DNA of 29,621 bases from Candidatus Delongbacteria bacterium (GTDB lineage: Bacteria > CAIWAD01): assembly GCA_020634015.1 (NCBI GenBank), contig JACKCN010000011.1:1-29621 (forward strand), read 5' to 3'. Position numbers and translations under genes: made by a program. How positions within the stretch are numbered: position 1 is the first letter of the stretch; each line of letters begins with the position of its first letter. This document shows, piece by piece, positions 7,612 through 18,170 of this stretch. The notes beneath the pieces are model-generated. The model had not been told where the DNA came from, made no database searches, and saw only the letters and a list, made by a program, of their open reading frames with translations.

Positions 7612-8295
7612 TCAGTTCAGTTGCAGGCCCATCGTGCGCACCGAGGCCATCAGGTTGAGAATGCGCTCGCGGGCGTCGTTCTCGATGCGGCCGATGCGGT
7701 TGGCCATGTTGTTGATGTCGTGAGCCACGGTGGTCAGATCCCCATCGGCCTCACATTCCACGCGCTGTGCTTCGATCATGGATGAAATCGCGATGAAGCG
7801 ACACTGGCGCACCGCGATCTGGTTCAGTTCGCTGATCAGGCGATTCAGGCGCAGAATCTCGTTGCTCAGGTTCTCCAGGCACTGATTCGAGTCGGCATGT
7901 CCGCGCAGAACCTGTTCGTCCACCTGGAGCCGGGTCTTGCCCGTGCTGCGCAGGGATGTGGTCGGCACATCGCTGGCCATGAAGGTCTGCGCCTGCAGGA
8001 ACAGCGACGTGCGCTTCTCGATCTTGCCCCACTCTCCAATCAGCTTGACGATGCGATTGAAGACCTGTTCCAGCGAATTGATCTGCATGCCCAGGTTGTC
8101 GGAGAGCTGGTTCATGTCCTTCACGACCACGCTGAACGCAGCCGCTGCCGGCCCCACTTTCAGGCACGAGGTCTCGGCGTTCAACGAGAGATGGCGGGTT
8201 TCACGAATCAGTGGCCTGATTCCCGCGAATGCCCGGTTGATCGAGATGACTTCGCTGCGGAACTCGATGAACTGCTGACTGCTGTCTCTGCTCAT
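7612..8295 (-). CDS. Soluble MCP-like coiled-coil signalling protein
   Basis: This 227-residue protein lacks transmembrane segments and is almost entirely helical. Residues 24-69 resemble the receptor signalling tip of methyl-accepting chemotaxis proteins (I..LI.ET..LSLNAE followed by AFSVVVKDMNQLSDN, compare LALNAAIEAARAG...FAVVADEVRKLAE), and residues 157-205 repeat the pattern (AISSMIEAQRVE...LTTVAHDINNMAN). Both copies are degenerate: the usual Glu and Arg contacts to CheA/CheW are partly replaced. It is followed 32 bases later by the ODP gene, so it probably transmits the state of that diiron protein. No CheA or CheW gene is in the window. AGGAG lies 10 bases before the ATG. It could also be a structural coiled coil with no chemotaxis link. 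Confidence 0.7.
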   Translation of the reverse strand: MSRDSSQQFIEFRSEVISINRAFAGIRPLIRETRHLSLNAETSCLKVGPAAAAFSVVVKDMNQLSDNLGMQINSLEQVFNRIVKLIGEWGKIEKRTSLFLQAQTFMASDVPTTSLRSTGKTRLQVDEQVLRGHADSNQCLENLSNEILRLNRLISELNQIAVRQCRFIAISSMIEAQRVECEADGDLTTVAHDINNMANRIGRIENDARERILNLMASVRTMGLQLN

Positions 8296-8374
8296 GGGTC
8301 GCGGGCTCCTGATCCATTGAACCTGCGGGACGGAATGCCCGTCCGCTCAGTATCGACCAACGCGGGCAGCACCT

Positions 8375-8418
8375 TCAAGAGAAAGAATCGGGCCCGACGC
8401 CAAGTGCGACGGGCCCGA
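8375..8418 (-). terminator. Intrinsic terminator of secA
   Basis: TCGGGCCCG (8388-8396) and CGGGCCCGA (8410-8418) form a 9-bp GC-rich stem with a 13-base loop. On the minus strand it is followed by TTCTTTCTCTT. It sits 26 bases past the secA stop. Confidence 0.8.
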
Positions 8419-8443
8419 CAGGTCATTCGGTTCTGGTGAGGAC

Positions 8444-11428
<2,985 letters not shown>

Positions 11429-11565
11429 GGGGGACTCGGTTCCTGTGAACTGTGGCCGGGCACATTGCACGGCCGTTTGGACAAACCGCTGAAGTTATGG
11501 CCGGCCCCTGTCAGTTACAAGGAAGCGGCTCCGAAGGCTGCGCCGAGGCGGTCCTGCCCGGATGA

Positions 11566-11600
11566 AAAGCAGGCCGCCAGCGGAACAACCACTGGCGGCT
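11566..11600 (-). terminator. Terminator of the DUF2089/SHOCT operon
   Basis: GCCGCCAG (11573-11580) and CTGGCGGC (11592-11599) form an 8-bp stem with an 11-base loop. On the minus strand it is followed by CTGCTTTTC. It lies 55 bases after the SHOCT-like gene stop and upstream of secA. Confidence 0.7.
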
Positions 11601-11654
11601 CAATCAGGTTCCGGTGCGTGAACCTGTCTCCGGCATATCGGACGAAGGGCACGG

Positions 11655-12140
11655 TCATTCGCAGAAAATGCGCACCGTATCTCCTTTGCCGGAATCCACA
11701 TCCACCTGCAACTCACGCAGGGCTTCGATCAGTTCCTCACCTTCGAGGCCACTCAGCGACGCAATGTCCACTCCCTTGTCCCTGAGGCGCTCGCGGGCAT
11801 CCTCGGGAATCATGGTGCTCAGCTTCAGCCCGGTGCGGACCAGGGCCATCGGGATGCGGATGTTCACCACATCTTCCTTGGCGCTCTGGACCATGATGCG
11901 CAGAAACTTCAGCGGGGCGCGTCCCGTGCTGACGGCGCGGGTCATGCTGGACCCGGCCTCTTCCGAGTGGGCGGACCCGGCCATGCCGGACACGACGACA
12001 GCCCGGACATCCTTGCGAACACTTTCCTGGGGAGACTCCCGGGTCTTTTCCTGCAAGCGCTCCAGCAGACGCTCGGCGTCTTCCGCACTGATCTTGCCTT
12101 CGGCCAGCATCTGCAGCACACTCATGCGTTCGGGATTCAT
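11655..12140 (-). CDS. SHOCT-like domain protein
   Basis: This 161-residue protein opens with a short helical hairpin, SVLQMLAEGKISAEDAERLLERL (split here: residues about 7-29), the SHOCT-like motif found at the N-terminus of proteins linked to DUF4097/YvlB. The middle (about 35-75) is low-complexity, and the C-terminal 85 residues form an alternating hydrophobic domain that ends VRIFCE. There is no signal peptide or membrane segment. The start is the ATG at 12140, with a near-perfect GAGGAGGTGA five bases before it; the in-frame GTG at 12146 lies inside that site. It follows the DUF2089 gene by 10 bases. The motif suggests oligomerisation or partner binding; the function is unknown. Confidence 0.78.
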   Translation of the reverse strand: MNPERMSVLQMLAEGKISAEDAERLLERLQEKTRESPQESVRKDVRAVVVSGMAGSAHSEEAGSSMTRAVSTGRAPLKFLRIMVQSAKEDVVNIRIPMALVRTGLKLSTMIPEDARERLRDKGVDIASLSGLEGEELIEALRELQVDVDSGKGDTVRIFCE

Positions 12141-12150
12141 GGTCACCTCC

Positions 12151-12501
12151 TCAGTTCAACATTGCCAGAGCCTGGTCCACGGTGATTTCGCCCCGGGCCA
12201 GTCGCTCCAGGATCAACTGGTTGGGAGTGGGCACCTTGAATTCCGAATCCAGGCGCTCGATGATGCGGTTCAGCCGGTTCTTGATCGTGGGATAGCTCAC
12301 CGAGAACAGCTGCTCCATCTTGCGAATGGACCCGTGGTGCCGCAGAAACGCCGCCACGAAAACCTGTTCGTCAAGCTCGAGGCGTGCCAGGGCCGGAAGA
12401 TCCCACTGCCCCTCTAGGACTTGCCCACATCCACCACAGCGCGCTTTTTCCAATTGCAGGCTGGAGCGACAATGGGAGCAGGTTGCATTGAAAATGTTCA
12501 T
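12151..12501 (-). CDS. DUF2089 zinc-ribbon/helix-turn-helix regulator
   Basis: This 116-residue protein has a zinc ribbon (CSHC at residues 8-11, CGGC at 22-25) followed by a helix-turn-helix region (about 55-83, GSIRKMEQLFSVSYPTIKNR) as in sigma-factor region 4 or response-regulator effectors. This matches the DUF2089 family, regarded as DNA-binding. Its last 20 residues (LERLARGEITVDQALAML) resemble the SHOCT-like hairpin of the downstream protein, so the two may pair through it. ATG 12501 is chosen over the adjacent ATG 12504 because GGAGG then has proper spacing (5 bases). The promoter region carries two palindromes 21 bases apart, which suggests autoregulation. Confidence 0.85.
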   Translation of the reverse strand: MNIFNATCSHCRSSLQLEKARCGGCGQVLEGQWDLPALARLELDEQVFVAAFLRHHGSIRKMEQLFSVSYPTIKNRLNRIIERLDSEFKVPTPNQLILERLARGEITVDQALAMLN

Positions 12502-12523
12502 CATCACCTCCTCGTTGGGCCAC

Positions 12524-12552
12524 AAGAAATCACCGGAAATTGAAATTGTCAA
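12524..12552 (-). promoter_or_regulatory. Candidate promoter of the DUF2089 operon
   Basis: On the minus strand a perfect TTGACA (12552-12547) is followed after 17 bases by TTTCTT (12529-12524), a poor -10 box. The -35 element overlaps the first operator-like palindrome, so a bound regulator would cover it. Start to gene is about 25 bases. Confidence 0.4.
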
Positions 12553-12586
12553 CTCTGGAATTGAGTTTTTCAATTCTGGAATTGAA
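12549..12586. promoter_or_regulatory. Tandem palindromic operators upstream of the DUF2089 gene
   Basis: TTCAATTCTGGAATTGAA at 12569-12586 is a perfect 18-bp palindrome. A close copy, TCAACTCTGGAATTGAG, lies at 12549-12565. The two centres are 21 bases apart, two helical turns, so both would be bound on the same DNA face. A third degenerate half-site (CCGGAAATTGAA) lies at 12533-12544. The AT-rich array stands out from its surroundings and sits between the DUF2089 gene and the divergent esterase gene. Confidence 0.6.
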
Positions 12587-12704
12587 TTTTCAAGGCGCGC
12601 GCTCACCGGGCCCGTTCTGAACCCGTGGTTCACGCCCCACTCCCCTTTTCTATCTTCGCCCGTCCGCGTCCCTTGTCAGCGGACAGCTCAACCGGGAGTC
12701 TCCC

Positions 12705-14150
12705 ATGTCCGCCTCCATCTCGCGTTTCCTGCTGCTCGCCATTCTGCTTGGCCTGGCCCCTCTGGCTGGCGCTCAGTCCTTCTCCAACTGGATCGGCGGA
12801 CTCTTCGGCACACCCGAAGCGGGTCGCCAGGCCCGCGTGGACAGTCTCTTCGCCAATCTTCCCGCGGGGCAGGGCCCCATCCGCGAAGCGGACCGCGCCT
12901 GGTTCGTCTACAGTGGCAACGCCACCAGCGTGGATCTGGCCGGTGACATGAGCGGCTGGAACCCCAGCTTGGCCCTGAGCCACGTCAGCGGCACCAACTT
13001 CTGGTTCAGGGAGTTTCTCTGCGCCAGCACCGCCCGGCTGGATTACAAGCTGGTGCTCAACGACAGCCAGTGGATCCTGGATCCAACGAACCCCAACACG
13101 ATCAGCGGGGGATTCGGACCCAATTCCGAGCTGGCGATGCTTGACTATGTCCAGCCCGTGGAAGTTCTGGATCACGGATACCCGGCCTGCACGCGCACGA
13201 CCCACGCCGGATTCTTCAGCCCACAGCTGCAGAACTCGCGCACGATCCAGGTCGTCACACCGCCGGGTTATCCGGATGAAGGCACCTACCCCGTGCTGAT
13301 CGTACACGACGGCCAGGACTATCTGAGCCTTGGCAGCCTCGAGAACATTCTGGCCTGGATGGCCGTCGAGCGACCCCAGACCCGGCTTCCCATCTGCGTC
13401 TGCATTCCTCCGGTCAATCGCAGTGCCGAGTACGACGGCAATCAGCAGACGGCCTTCGGCCAGTTCGTGATGGACACGGTGATTCCTTTCATCAACCAGA
13501 ATTATGCCACCGCGCCCGACGATCCGGCTCTCTGGGGAACCATGGGAGACAGCAGCGCCGGGGACATTGCGACCTATCTGGTGGGCGAGTACCCGCAGCA
13601 GTTCGGACGCGCCATCGCGATGAGTCCCTACCTGCCCGCGGCGCAGTATGCCAGAATCAGCCAGCGCCCGATCGAGGACTTCCGCTTCTGGATGAACTGG
13701 GGCACCTATGACATCGCCACACTGCTGCCGTTGATCGCCAGCTTCCGCAGCATGCTCGAAGAGCGCGGCGTGACACATCAGGCGCTTGAGTACGAGGAAG
13801 GGCATTCCTGGGGATTGTGGCGTGCGACGGTGGAAGAGGGAATCTCGTTCTGCTGGCCCCGTGAAAGCGCCGTGTCACCCGAGGGGCGCAGCGAACGGCC
13901 CGAGAGGATGGAGCTGCGGGCCTGGCCCAATCCGTTCAATGGTCGCCTGAGAATCGAGTTGGGTGATCACCCGCAGGAGGCACAGCTGCAGATCTTCAAT
14001 CTGCAGGGGCAGTCCGTGAGCATGGGGCTGGAGCAGGAACAGGCCGGTCGCTGGGTCTGGGAGCCCGGCGAGCTGGCCAGCGGCACCTACTGGCTTCGAG
14101 CGGCCAGCGGACAGCAGGTCAGCAGTCGGCGGATTCTGTACCTGAAATAG
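12705..14150 (+). CDS. Secreted esterase (Fes/EsD-like alpha/beta hydrolase) with T9SS sorting domain
   Basis: This 481-residue protein is exported: residues 1-23 are a signal peptide ending AGA before Gln24. Residues about 60-150 resemble the E-set/CBM48-like domain before enterochelin-esterase-type hydrolases (VYSGNATSVDLAGDMSGWNP). The hydrolase domain spans about 175-385, with nucleophile Ser283 in GDSSAG, the HDGQDY motif at 201-206 and probable catalytic His367 in EEGHSWG. Residues about 404-481 (AWPNPFNGRLRIEL, ASGTYWLRA, ending ILYLK) form a type A sorting domain for type IX secretion, so the enzyme is released or held at the cell surface. Likely substrates are esters on polysaccharides or siderophores; this is not resolved. 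GGGAG lies 6 bases before the ATG. Confidence 0.88.
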   Translation: MSASISRFLLLAILLGLAPLAGAQSFSNWIGGLFGTPEAGRQARVDSLFANLPAGQGPIREADRAWFVYSGNATSVDLAGDMSGWNPSLALSHVSGTNFWFREFLCASTARLDYKLVLNDSQWILDPTNPNTISGGFGPNSELAMLDYVQPVEVLDHGYPACTRTTHAGFFSPQLQNSRTIQVVTPPGYPDEGTYPVLIVHDGQDYLSLGSLENILAWMAVERPQTRLPICVCIPPVNRSAEYDGNQQTAFGQFVMDTVIPFINQNYATAPDDPALWGTMGDSSAGDIATYLVGEYPQQFGRAIAMSPYLPAAQYARISQRPIEDFRFWMNWGTYDIATLLPLIASFRSMLEERGVTHQALEYEEGHSWGLWRATVEEGISFCWPRESAVSPEGRSERPERMELRAWPNPFNGRLRIELGDHPQEAQLQIFNLQGQSVSMGLEQEQAGRWVWEPGELASGTYWLRAASGQQVSSRRILYLK

Positions 14151-14165
14151 GTCAGGAAGGGCGGA

Positions 14166-14420
14166 TCAGTCGTCCGACAGCTCGCCACCGCATTTGGGAC
14201 AACGTGCCGAGCGGCTGATGGCGTAGCCCGCGATCACCCCGCCCAGGACCCCACCGAAGATCGCCACGACCAACGCCCCGATGAAGGCGCCCACCAGTCC
14301 GATGCCCGAGCCGATGAATGCTCCGATCAGGGCACCCGCCACGATGGCCGCGACCCGGGTCATGGAATTCACTCCAGGGTAGACCGTTCCACAGATGGGG
14401 CAGGTGATGCTTTGGCTCAT
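14166..14420 (-). CDS. Small glycine-zipper membrane protein with split zinc ribbon
   Basis: This 84-residue protein has CPICG near the N-terminus (residues 7-11) and CPKCG near the C-terminus (74-78), separated by a Gly/Ala-rich hydrophobic stretch (about 22-68) long enough for two helices with GxxxG-type spacing. Both Cys pairs would then lie on the same side of the membrane and could join into one zinc site. AGGAGG lies five bases before the ATG, so translation should be strong. Function unknown. It converges with the esterase gene, 15 bases between stops, and is divergent from the diguanylate cyclase gene. Confidence 0.75.
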   Translation of the reverse strand: MSQSITCPICGTVYPGVNSMTRVAAIVAGALIGAFIGSGIGLVGAFIGALVVAIFGGVLGGVIAGYAISRSARCPKCGGELSDD

Positions 14421-14724
14421 GGTGTCCTCCTGCTGACTTGAACCCGACGCATGGGTACGTGGCCACCATTATCGGATGCTGGCGCTGCATTCCGTATGAC
14501 TCTGGTCACGCAACTCACGCCCCCCACTGATTTTACTTCCTCCGGCAAGCTTTGCGGCTGTCGATGATTCCATCCGACAGGCTCTGCCCGACGGGGATGT
14601 CCATCCTGCACACTGCCATGCGAAACGCCCAGCCGGTGAACTCCGAAAGCTGTTTTGTCGATACTTGCAGGAATGCCGGAAGAAGAGCGGGGCACCATTG
14701 AATCAAGGCGGGCAGCGAGCACAC
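14421..14724. other. Intergenic region between divergent genes
   Basis: About 300 bases separate the glycine-zipper gene (-) from the diguanylate cyclase gene (+). It must hold both promoters. I find no clear -35/-10 pair, no strong hairpin and no credible small gene. A TTG-started reading at 14665 would only extend the cyclase by 20 unlikely residues. Confidence 0.5.
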
Positions 14725-15687
14725 ATGGAAATCCATTCAGACCGGCGCATTCTGGTCGTGGAGGATGATCCCACGAGCCGCAAACTGCTCTGCGATCTGC
14801 TGACCAAGGCCGACTACAGACCACTGGGTCTGGAGAGCGCGGCCGAAGCACTGGAATTCTTCCGGAATGACTTCTACCCGCTGGTGCTGAGTGACTGGAT
14901 GATGCCCGGCACCAGCGGCCTGGAGCTGTGCAAGCAACTGCGGCGCAGCGACTTGCCCGGGTATGTGTATTTCATTCTGCTGACCGCGCGCAACAGCACC
15001 GACGACGTGATCCAGGGGCTGGAAGCGGGCGCCGACGATTATCTGACCAAGCCCTTCAACAAGACCGAATTGCTGGCCCGTCTCAACACGGGACACCGGA
15101 TCCTGCAACTGGAATTCCGCTTGAAACTGGCCAACGAGGAAATCATTGCCCTGGCCAACATGGACGCGTTGACCGGCTGCTACAATCGGGGTTTCCTCAA
15201 TCACCAGGGCCCGCTGGAATTCGCGCGCACCCACCGCTATCAGCGGCCGATTTCGCTGATCATGGCCGACATCGACCATTTCAAGCGCATCAATGATTCC
15301 TGGGGACACCTCACCGGTGATCACATCCTGATCGAGTTCGCCGACAGACTGCAGCGGACCCTGCGGCAGGGAGTGGACTGGTTGGCGCGCTACGGGGGCG
15401 AGGAGTTCGTGATCGTGCTGCCGGAAACCGATGCCGAAGGTGCGACACGCATCGCCGAGCGCATCCGGATGGCCGTGAATGCTCTGCCCTTCATCGCGGA
15501 CAACCACAGCATTCACCTGACGGCCAGTTATGGTGTATGCGATATCAACAGCATTCCTGAAGGCGTTGATCAAAGCTTCAACGCTCTGCTGAACATCGCC
15601 GACGAAATGCTCTACAGCAGCAAGCACGCAGGTCGAAACTGCATCACGCACGCTCCGACAGGATCCGTGAAGCCGCAGCGCAAGTAA
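14725..15687 (+). CDS. Response regulator with GGDEF diguanylate cyclase output
   Basis: The 320-residue protein makes cyclic di-GMP under phosphorylation control. Residues 6-125 are a receiver domain (acidic pocket E13-D14-D15, phosphoacceptor D57, T87, K109 in LTKPF). A helical linker (126-145) leads to the GGDEF domain (145-305) with an intact GGEEF active site at 224-228 and DIDHFKRIND at 182-191. The product-inhibition I-site is not canonical: the Asp (D218) is five residues before GGEEF as expected, but position -3 is Gln215, with Arg at -4. ATG 14725 is chosen because it begins just before the receiver strand; the ribosome site is weak. The layout resembles PleD/WspR-type regulators. 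No histidine kinase gene is in the window. Confidence 0.92.
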   Translation: MEIHSDRRILVVEDDPTSRKLLCDLLTKADYRPLGLESAAEALEFFRNDFYPLVLSDWMMPGTSGLELCKQLRRSDLPGYVYFILLTARNSTDDVIQGLEAGADDYLTKPFNKTELLARLNTGHRILQLEFRLKLANEEIIALANMDALTGCYNRGFLNHQGPLEFARTHRYQRPISLIMADIDHFKRINDSWGHLTGDHILIEFADRLQRTLRQGVDWLARYGGEEFVIVLPETDAEGATRIAERIRMAVNALPFIADNHSIHLTASYGVCDINSIPEGVDQSFNALLNIADEMLYSSKHAGRNCITHAPTGSVKPQRK

Positions 15688-15692
15688 CACGT

Positions 15693-15717
15693 GACGGCCC
15701 GCTCCGGGTTTGCCGTC
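15693..15717. terminator. Weak hairpin between convergent genes
   Basis: GACGGC (15693-15698) and GCCGTC (15712-15717) can pair, with an inner CCG/CGG pairing. It lies in the 42-base gap between the convergent diguanylate cyclase and CoA-binding genes and could end the long minus-strand operon. There is no T-run. Confidence 0.35.
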
Positions 15718-15729
15718 CTGTGCATGCTC

Positions 15730-16107
15730 TCAGGCGAAGCTCCCCAATCCCAGCATCACCAGCGTGCAGTTCTGGACCACTTCGATTCCGGCGGCTTCCA
15801 GTGCGGGCACAAGCGACGGGGCCTCGCTGCCCGGATTGAAGATCACCCGGCGGGGCGCCAGTGCCAGAATGGGGCCCTCGAGGGTGGCGCCGATCGTGGG
15901 TGAGACGTAGACGGTCAGCGTATCCACCGGACGCGGCACCCGGGCCAGCGAAGGTACCACGGTCAGCCCTTCCACCGTCTGCAGTGAAGGATGCACCGGA
16001 ATCACCACGTGGCCGTGTTCCAGCAACATGCGCACAGCACGATTCGAATAGCGTTCCGGCTTGTCACTGGCGCCCAGCACCACCACTGTCAGTCCTTGAT
16101 CCGGCAT
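15730..16107 (-). CDS. CoA-binding (Rossmann) domain protein
   Basis: This 125-residue protein is a single CoA_binding_2-type Rossmann domain: the N-terminal strand VVVLGASDKPERYSN gives the nucleotide loop, followed by AVRMLLEHGHVVIPVHPS and the later VIFNPGSEAPSLVPALEAAGIEVVQNCT. Proteins of this type bind CoA or a related nucleotide; the physiological role is unknown. The Cys in QNCTLVML is at the place where many members have one. It is the last gene of the long minus-strand run, 12 bases after tsaE, with AGGA about 9 bases before its ATG inside the end of tsaE. Confidence 0.88.
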   Translation of the reverse strand: MPDQGLTVVVLGASDKPERYSNRAVRMLLEHGHVVIPVHPSLQTVEGLTVVPSLARVPRPVDTLTVYVSPTIGATLEGPILALAPRRVIFNPGSEAPSLVPALEAAGIEVVQNCTLVMLGLGSFA

Positions 16108-16119
16108 CGGAGGATTCCT

Positions 16120-16587
16120 TCAGTTTGGCGGGTCGGTCTGGTCGCGCCGTGCCCGGGGAGACACCATGCGCCACTGGACCCGTCGTTGTTCGCCCGCGTG
16201 CTCCAGATGCACTTCCAGCGCCGGTTCGAGCAGCTGGTCCAGGGCCAACTCGGGCCATTCGATCAGGGTCAGGGCGCCGCTGGATACACTCTCTTCCAGC
16301 CCGATCGCATCCAGCTCACGCGCGTGTTCCAGGCGATACAGATCGTAGTGATGCAACTCGCCCGAATGCCAACGGTAGACATTGCAGAGCGCCCAGGTGG
16401 GACTGGTGACCGCGTCCTCGACACCCAGCGCGGCGCAGAAGCCCTGGCTGAATGTGGTCTTGCCGGCGCCAAGGTCGCCCACCAGCAACACCACCAGGCC
16501 CGGTCGGGCCAGCCCGGCCAGCTCGGCACCCAGAGCGCGCGTGTCGTCTTCTCCCGTCAGCAGACGCTCTCCCGTTGTCTCCACCAT
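16120..16587 (-). CDS. tsaE: tRNA threonylcarbamoyladenosine biosynthesis ATPase TsaE
   Basis: TsaE (YjeE) is the ATPase that works with TsaB and TsaD to place t6A at position 37 of ANN-decoding tRNAs. The 155-residue protein has Walker A GDLGAGKTTF (residues 37-46), the family signature SPTWALCNVY after it, HHYDLYRLE and LIEWPE. The C-terminal 30 residues are basic and longer than the core. Its ATG overlaps the porX stop by one base (TGATG), so translation is coupled. I recall tsaE beside porX-like genes in Bacteroidetes genomes too, which supports a conserved neighbourhood. tsaB and tsaD are not here. Confidence 0.94.
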   Translation of the reverse strand: MVETTGERLLTGEDDTRALGAELAGLARPGLVVLLVGDLGAGKTTFSQGFCAALGVEDAVTSPTWALCNVYRWHSGELHHYDLYRLEHARELDAIGLEESVSSGALTLIEWPELALDQLLEPALEVHLEHAGEQRRVQWRMVSPRARRDQTDPPN

Positions 16588-18143
16588 CAGCGCGGCTCCA
16601 GAATGGCCACGGGCAGGATCATCTCTTCCATCGAGAGACCGCCATGCTGGAAACTGTCCCGGTAGTGGCTCAGGTACTTGTTGTAGTTGTTGCCGTAAAG
16701 GAACATCATGTCCTCGGGCGCGAAGGCCAGCGACTGGTTTGGATTGTCCGCAGGGAGACGGATCAGCTCCGGCGTGCTCACCAGGAAGGCTTCGCGCTCG
16801 TCCTCGACCCGCAGGTTGCGACCGATCTTGTAGCGCAGGCCCTGGCTGGTATCACGGTCGCAGTAGATCCGCGCACCACGCTGGACCCGGATCGAACCGT
16901 GATCGCTGGTGACCACGATGTGGTAGCCCTTCTCCTGGAATGCCTGCATGATCTTCAGCAGCGGGCTGTGCCTGAACCACGAGGCCACCACGCTGCGGTA
17001 GGCCGCTTCGTCGGGGACCATTTCGCGCAGGATTTCGTTCTGGCTGCGGCTGTGGGCCAGGATGTCCACAAAGTTCCAGACCATGGAGACGAACTGGTGA
17101 TTGAAGAGGTTGTCCACCTTCTTCAGAGTATTCTGCGCCTCTTCCAGATCGATGACCTTGATGTACTTGTGTTCGGGCTTGAACTCGAACCCGTTGAGCT
17201 TCAGCTGGTGATCCAGGAACTGGCGCTCGTTGCGGTTGGTGCTGCCCTCGTCTTCCATGTTGCGCGTCCACAGTTCGGGGTGGGCGCGCGAAATGTCCAG
17301 CGGGTACAGTCCGGCGAAGATCGAGTTGCGCGAATAGGGAGTCGCGGTGGGCAGGATCGAATACTGGATCCGGCGTGTCACGTGAAACAGTTCGCGCAGT
17401 GATTTCTCCAGCACCATCCAGTGATCCATGCGCATGCAGTCGATCACGCAGAACAGCACCTTGCGCTGGTCGCGCAGCAGGGGCATCACATGCTCGCGCA
17501 CCACGGCGGGGCTCATCGAGGGACCATCGCCCTTGGTGATCCAGTCGATGTATTCGCGCTCGACAAGCCGCGCGAATTCGCGGTTGCATTCCTTGCGCTG
17601 GTCCTGCAACGTGGTGCCGAAGCCCAGACGGGGATTGTCGTCCAGTTCCAGTTCCCAGGCACAAAGCTGCTGGTGGATCTCGGCAAAATCCTTCCAGTCG
17701 GCGCCCATGGCCAGCCGACGCCCGATGTCGGCCAGACCGCGCATGTAGTCCTGGCTCAGCCGGGCCTGGGTGATGCTCGAGCGATCGATGATCTTCTTGC
17801 AGGCCGCGATGATCTGGCTGGGGTTCACCGGCTTGATCAGATAGTCGTCGATCTTGCCCCCGATGGCCTGGTCCATGAGCGACTCTTCTTCGCTCTTGGT
17901 GATCATCACACAGGGCAGACCCGGATCGTGAGCCTTGATCTCTTCCAGTGTGTCCAGCCCTGTCTTGCCGGGCATGTTCTCGTCCAGCAGGACGATGTCG
18001 AAATGCTCGGTGCGCACTTTCTCCACCGCATCCTCGCCGTTGGTCACCGGAGTGACCCGGTAACCCTGCTTCTCAAGGATCATGATGTGGGGGCGCAGCA
18101 GTTCGATTTCGTCATCGGCCCACAGGATCTGTCGTTCGGCCAT
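16587..18143 (-). CDS. porX: PorX: response regulator with PglZ/alkaline-phosphatase-like output domain
   Basis: PorX is the response regulator that controls type IX secretion in Porphyromonas gingivalis, and it has phosphodiesterase activity. This 518-residue protein has a receiver domain (1-120; D10, D11, phosphoacceptor D54, T82, K104), a helical linker (125-220) and a PglZ domain in the alkaline phosphatase superfamily (225-518). Probable metal residues are in VIDCMRMD (233-240), LPTATPYSR (264-272), D360/H364, D414/H415 in TSDHG and H500 in QHGG. Length and order match PorX closely. It has no obvious ribosome site, only GAAAG, and begins 27 bases after the DUF2520 gene. Its cargo class is represented by the esterase at 12705. 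No PorY kinase gene is in the window. Confidence 0.93.
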   Translation of the reverse strand: MAERQILWADDEIELLRPHIMILEKQGYRVTPVTNGEDAVEKVRTEHFDIVLLDENMPGKTGLDTLEEIKAHDPGLPCVMITKSEEESLMDQAIGGKIDDYLIKPVNPSQIIAACKKIIDRSSITQARLSQDYMRGLADIGRRLAMGADWKDFAEIHQQLCAWELELDDNPRLGFGTTLQDQRKECNREFARLVEREYIDWITKGDGPSMSPAVVREHVMPLLRDQRKVLFCVIDCMRMDHWMVLEKSLRELFHVTRRIQYSILPTATPYSRNSIFAGLYPLDISRAHPELWTRNMEDEGSTNRNERQFLDHQLKLNGFEFKPEHKYIKVIDLEEAQNTLKKVDNLFNHQFVSMVWNFVDILAHSRSQNEILREMVPDEAAYRSVVASWFRHSPLLKIMQAFQEKGYHIVVTSDHGSIRVQRGARIYCDRDTSQGLRYKIGRNLRVEDEREAFLVSTPELIRLPADNPNQSLAFAPEDMMFLYGNNYNKYLSHYRDSFQHGGLSMEEMILPVAILEPR

Positions 18144-18170
18144 TGAGCAATGTCTTTCGTTTGATCTGGG

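Noticed and set aside
16452..18146. Plus-strand open frames opposite porX
   Set aside because: They are antisense to the receiver and PglZ domains, whose residues are conserved on the minus strand.
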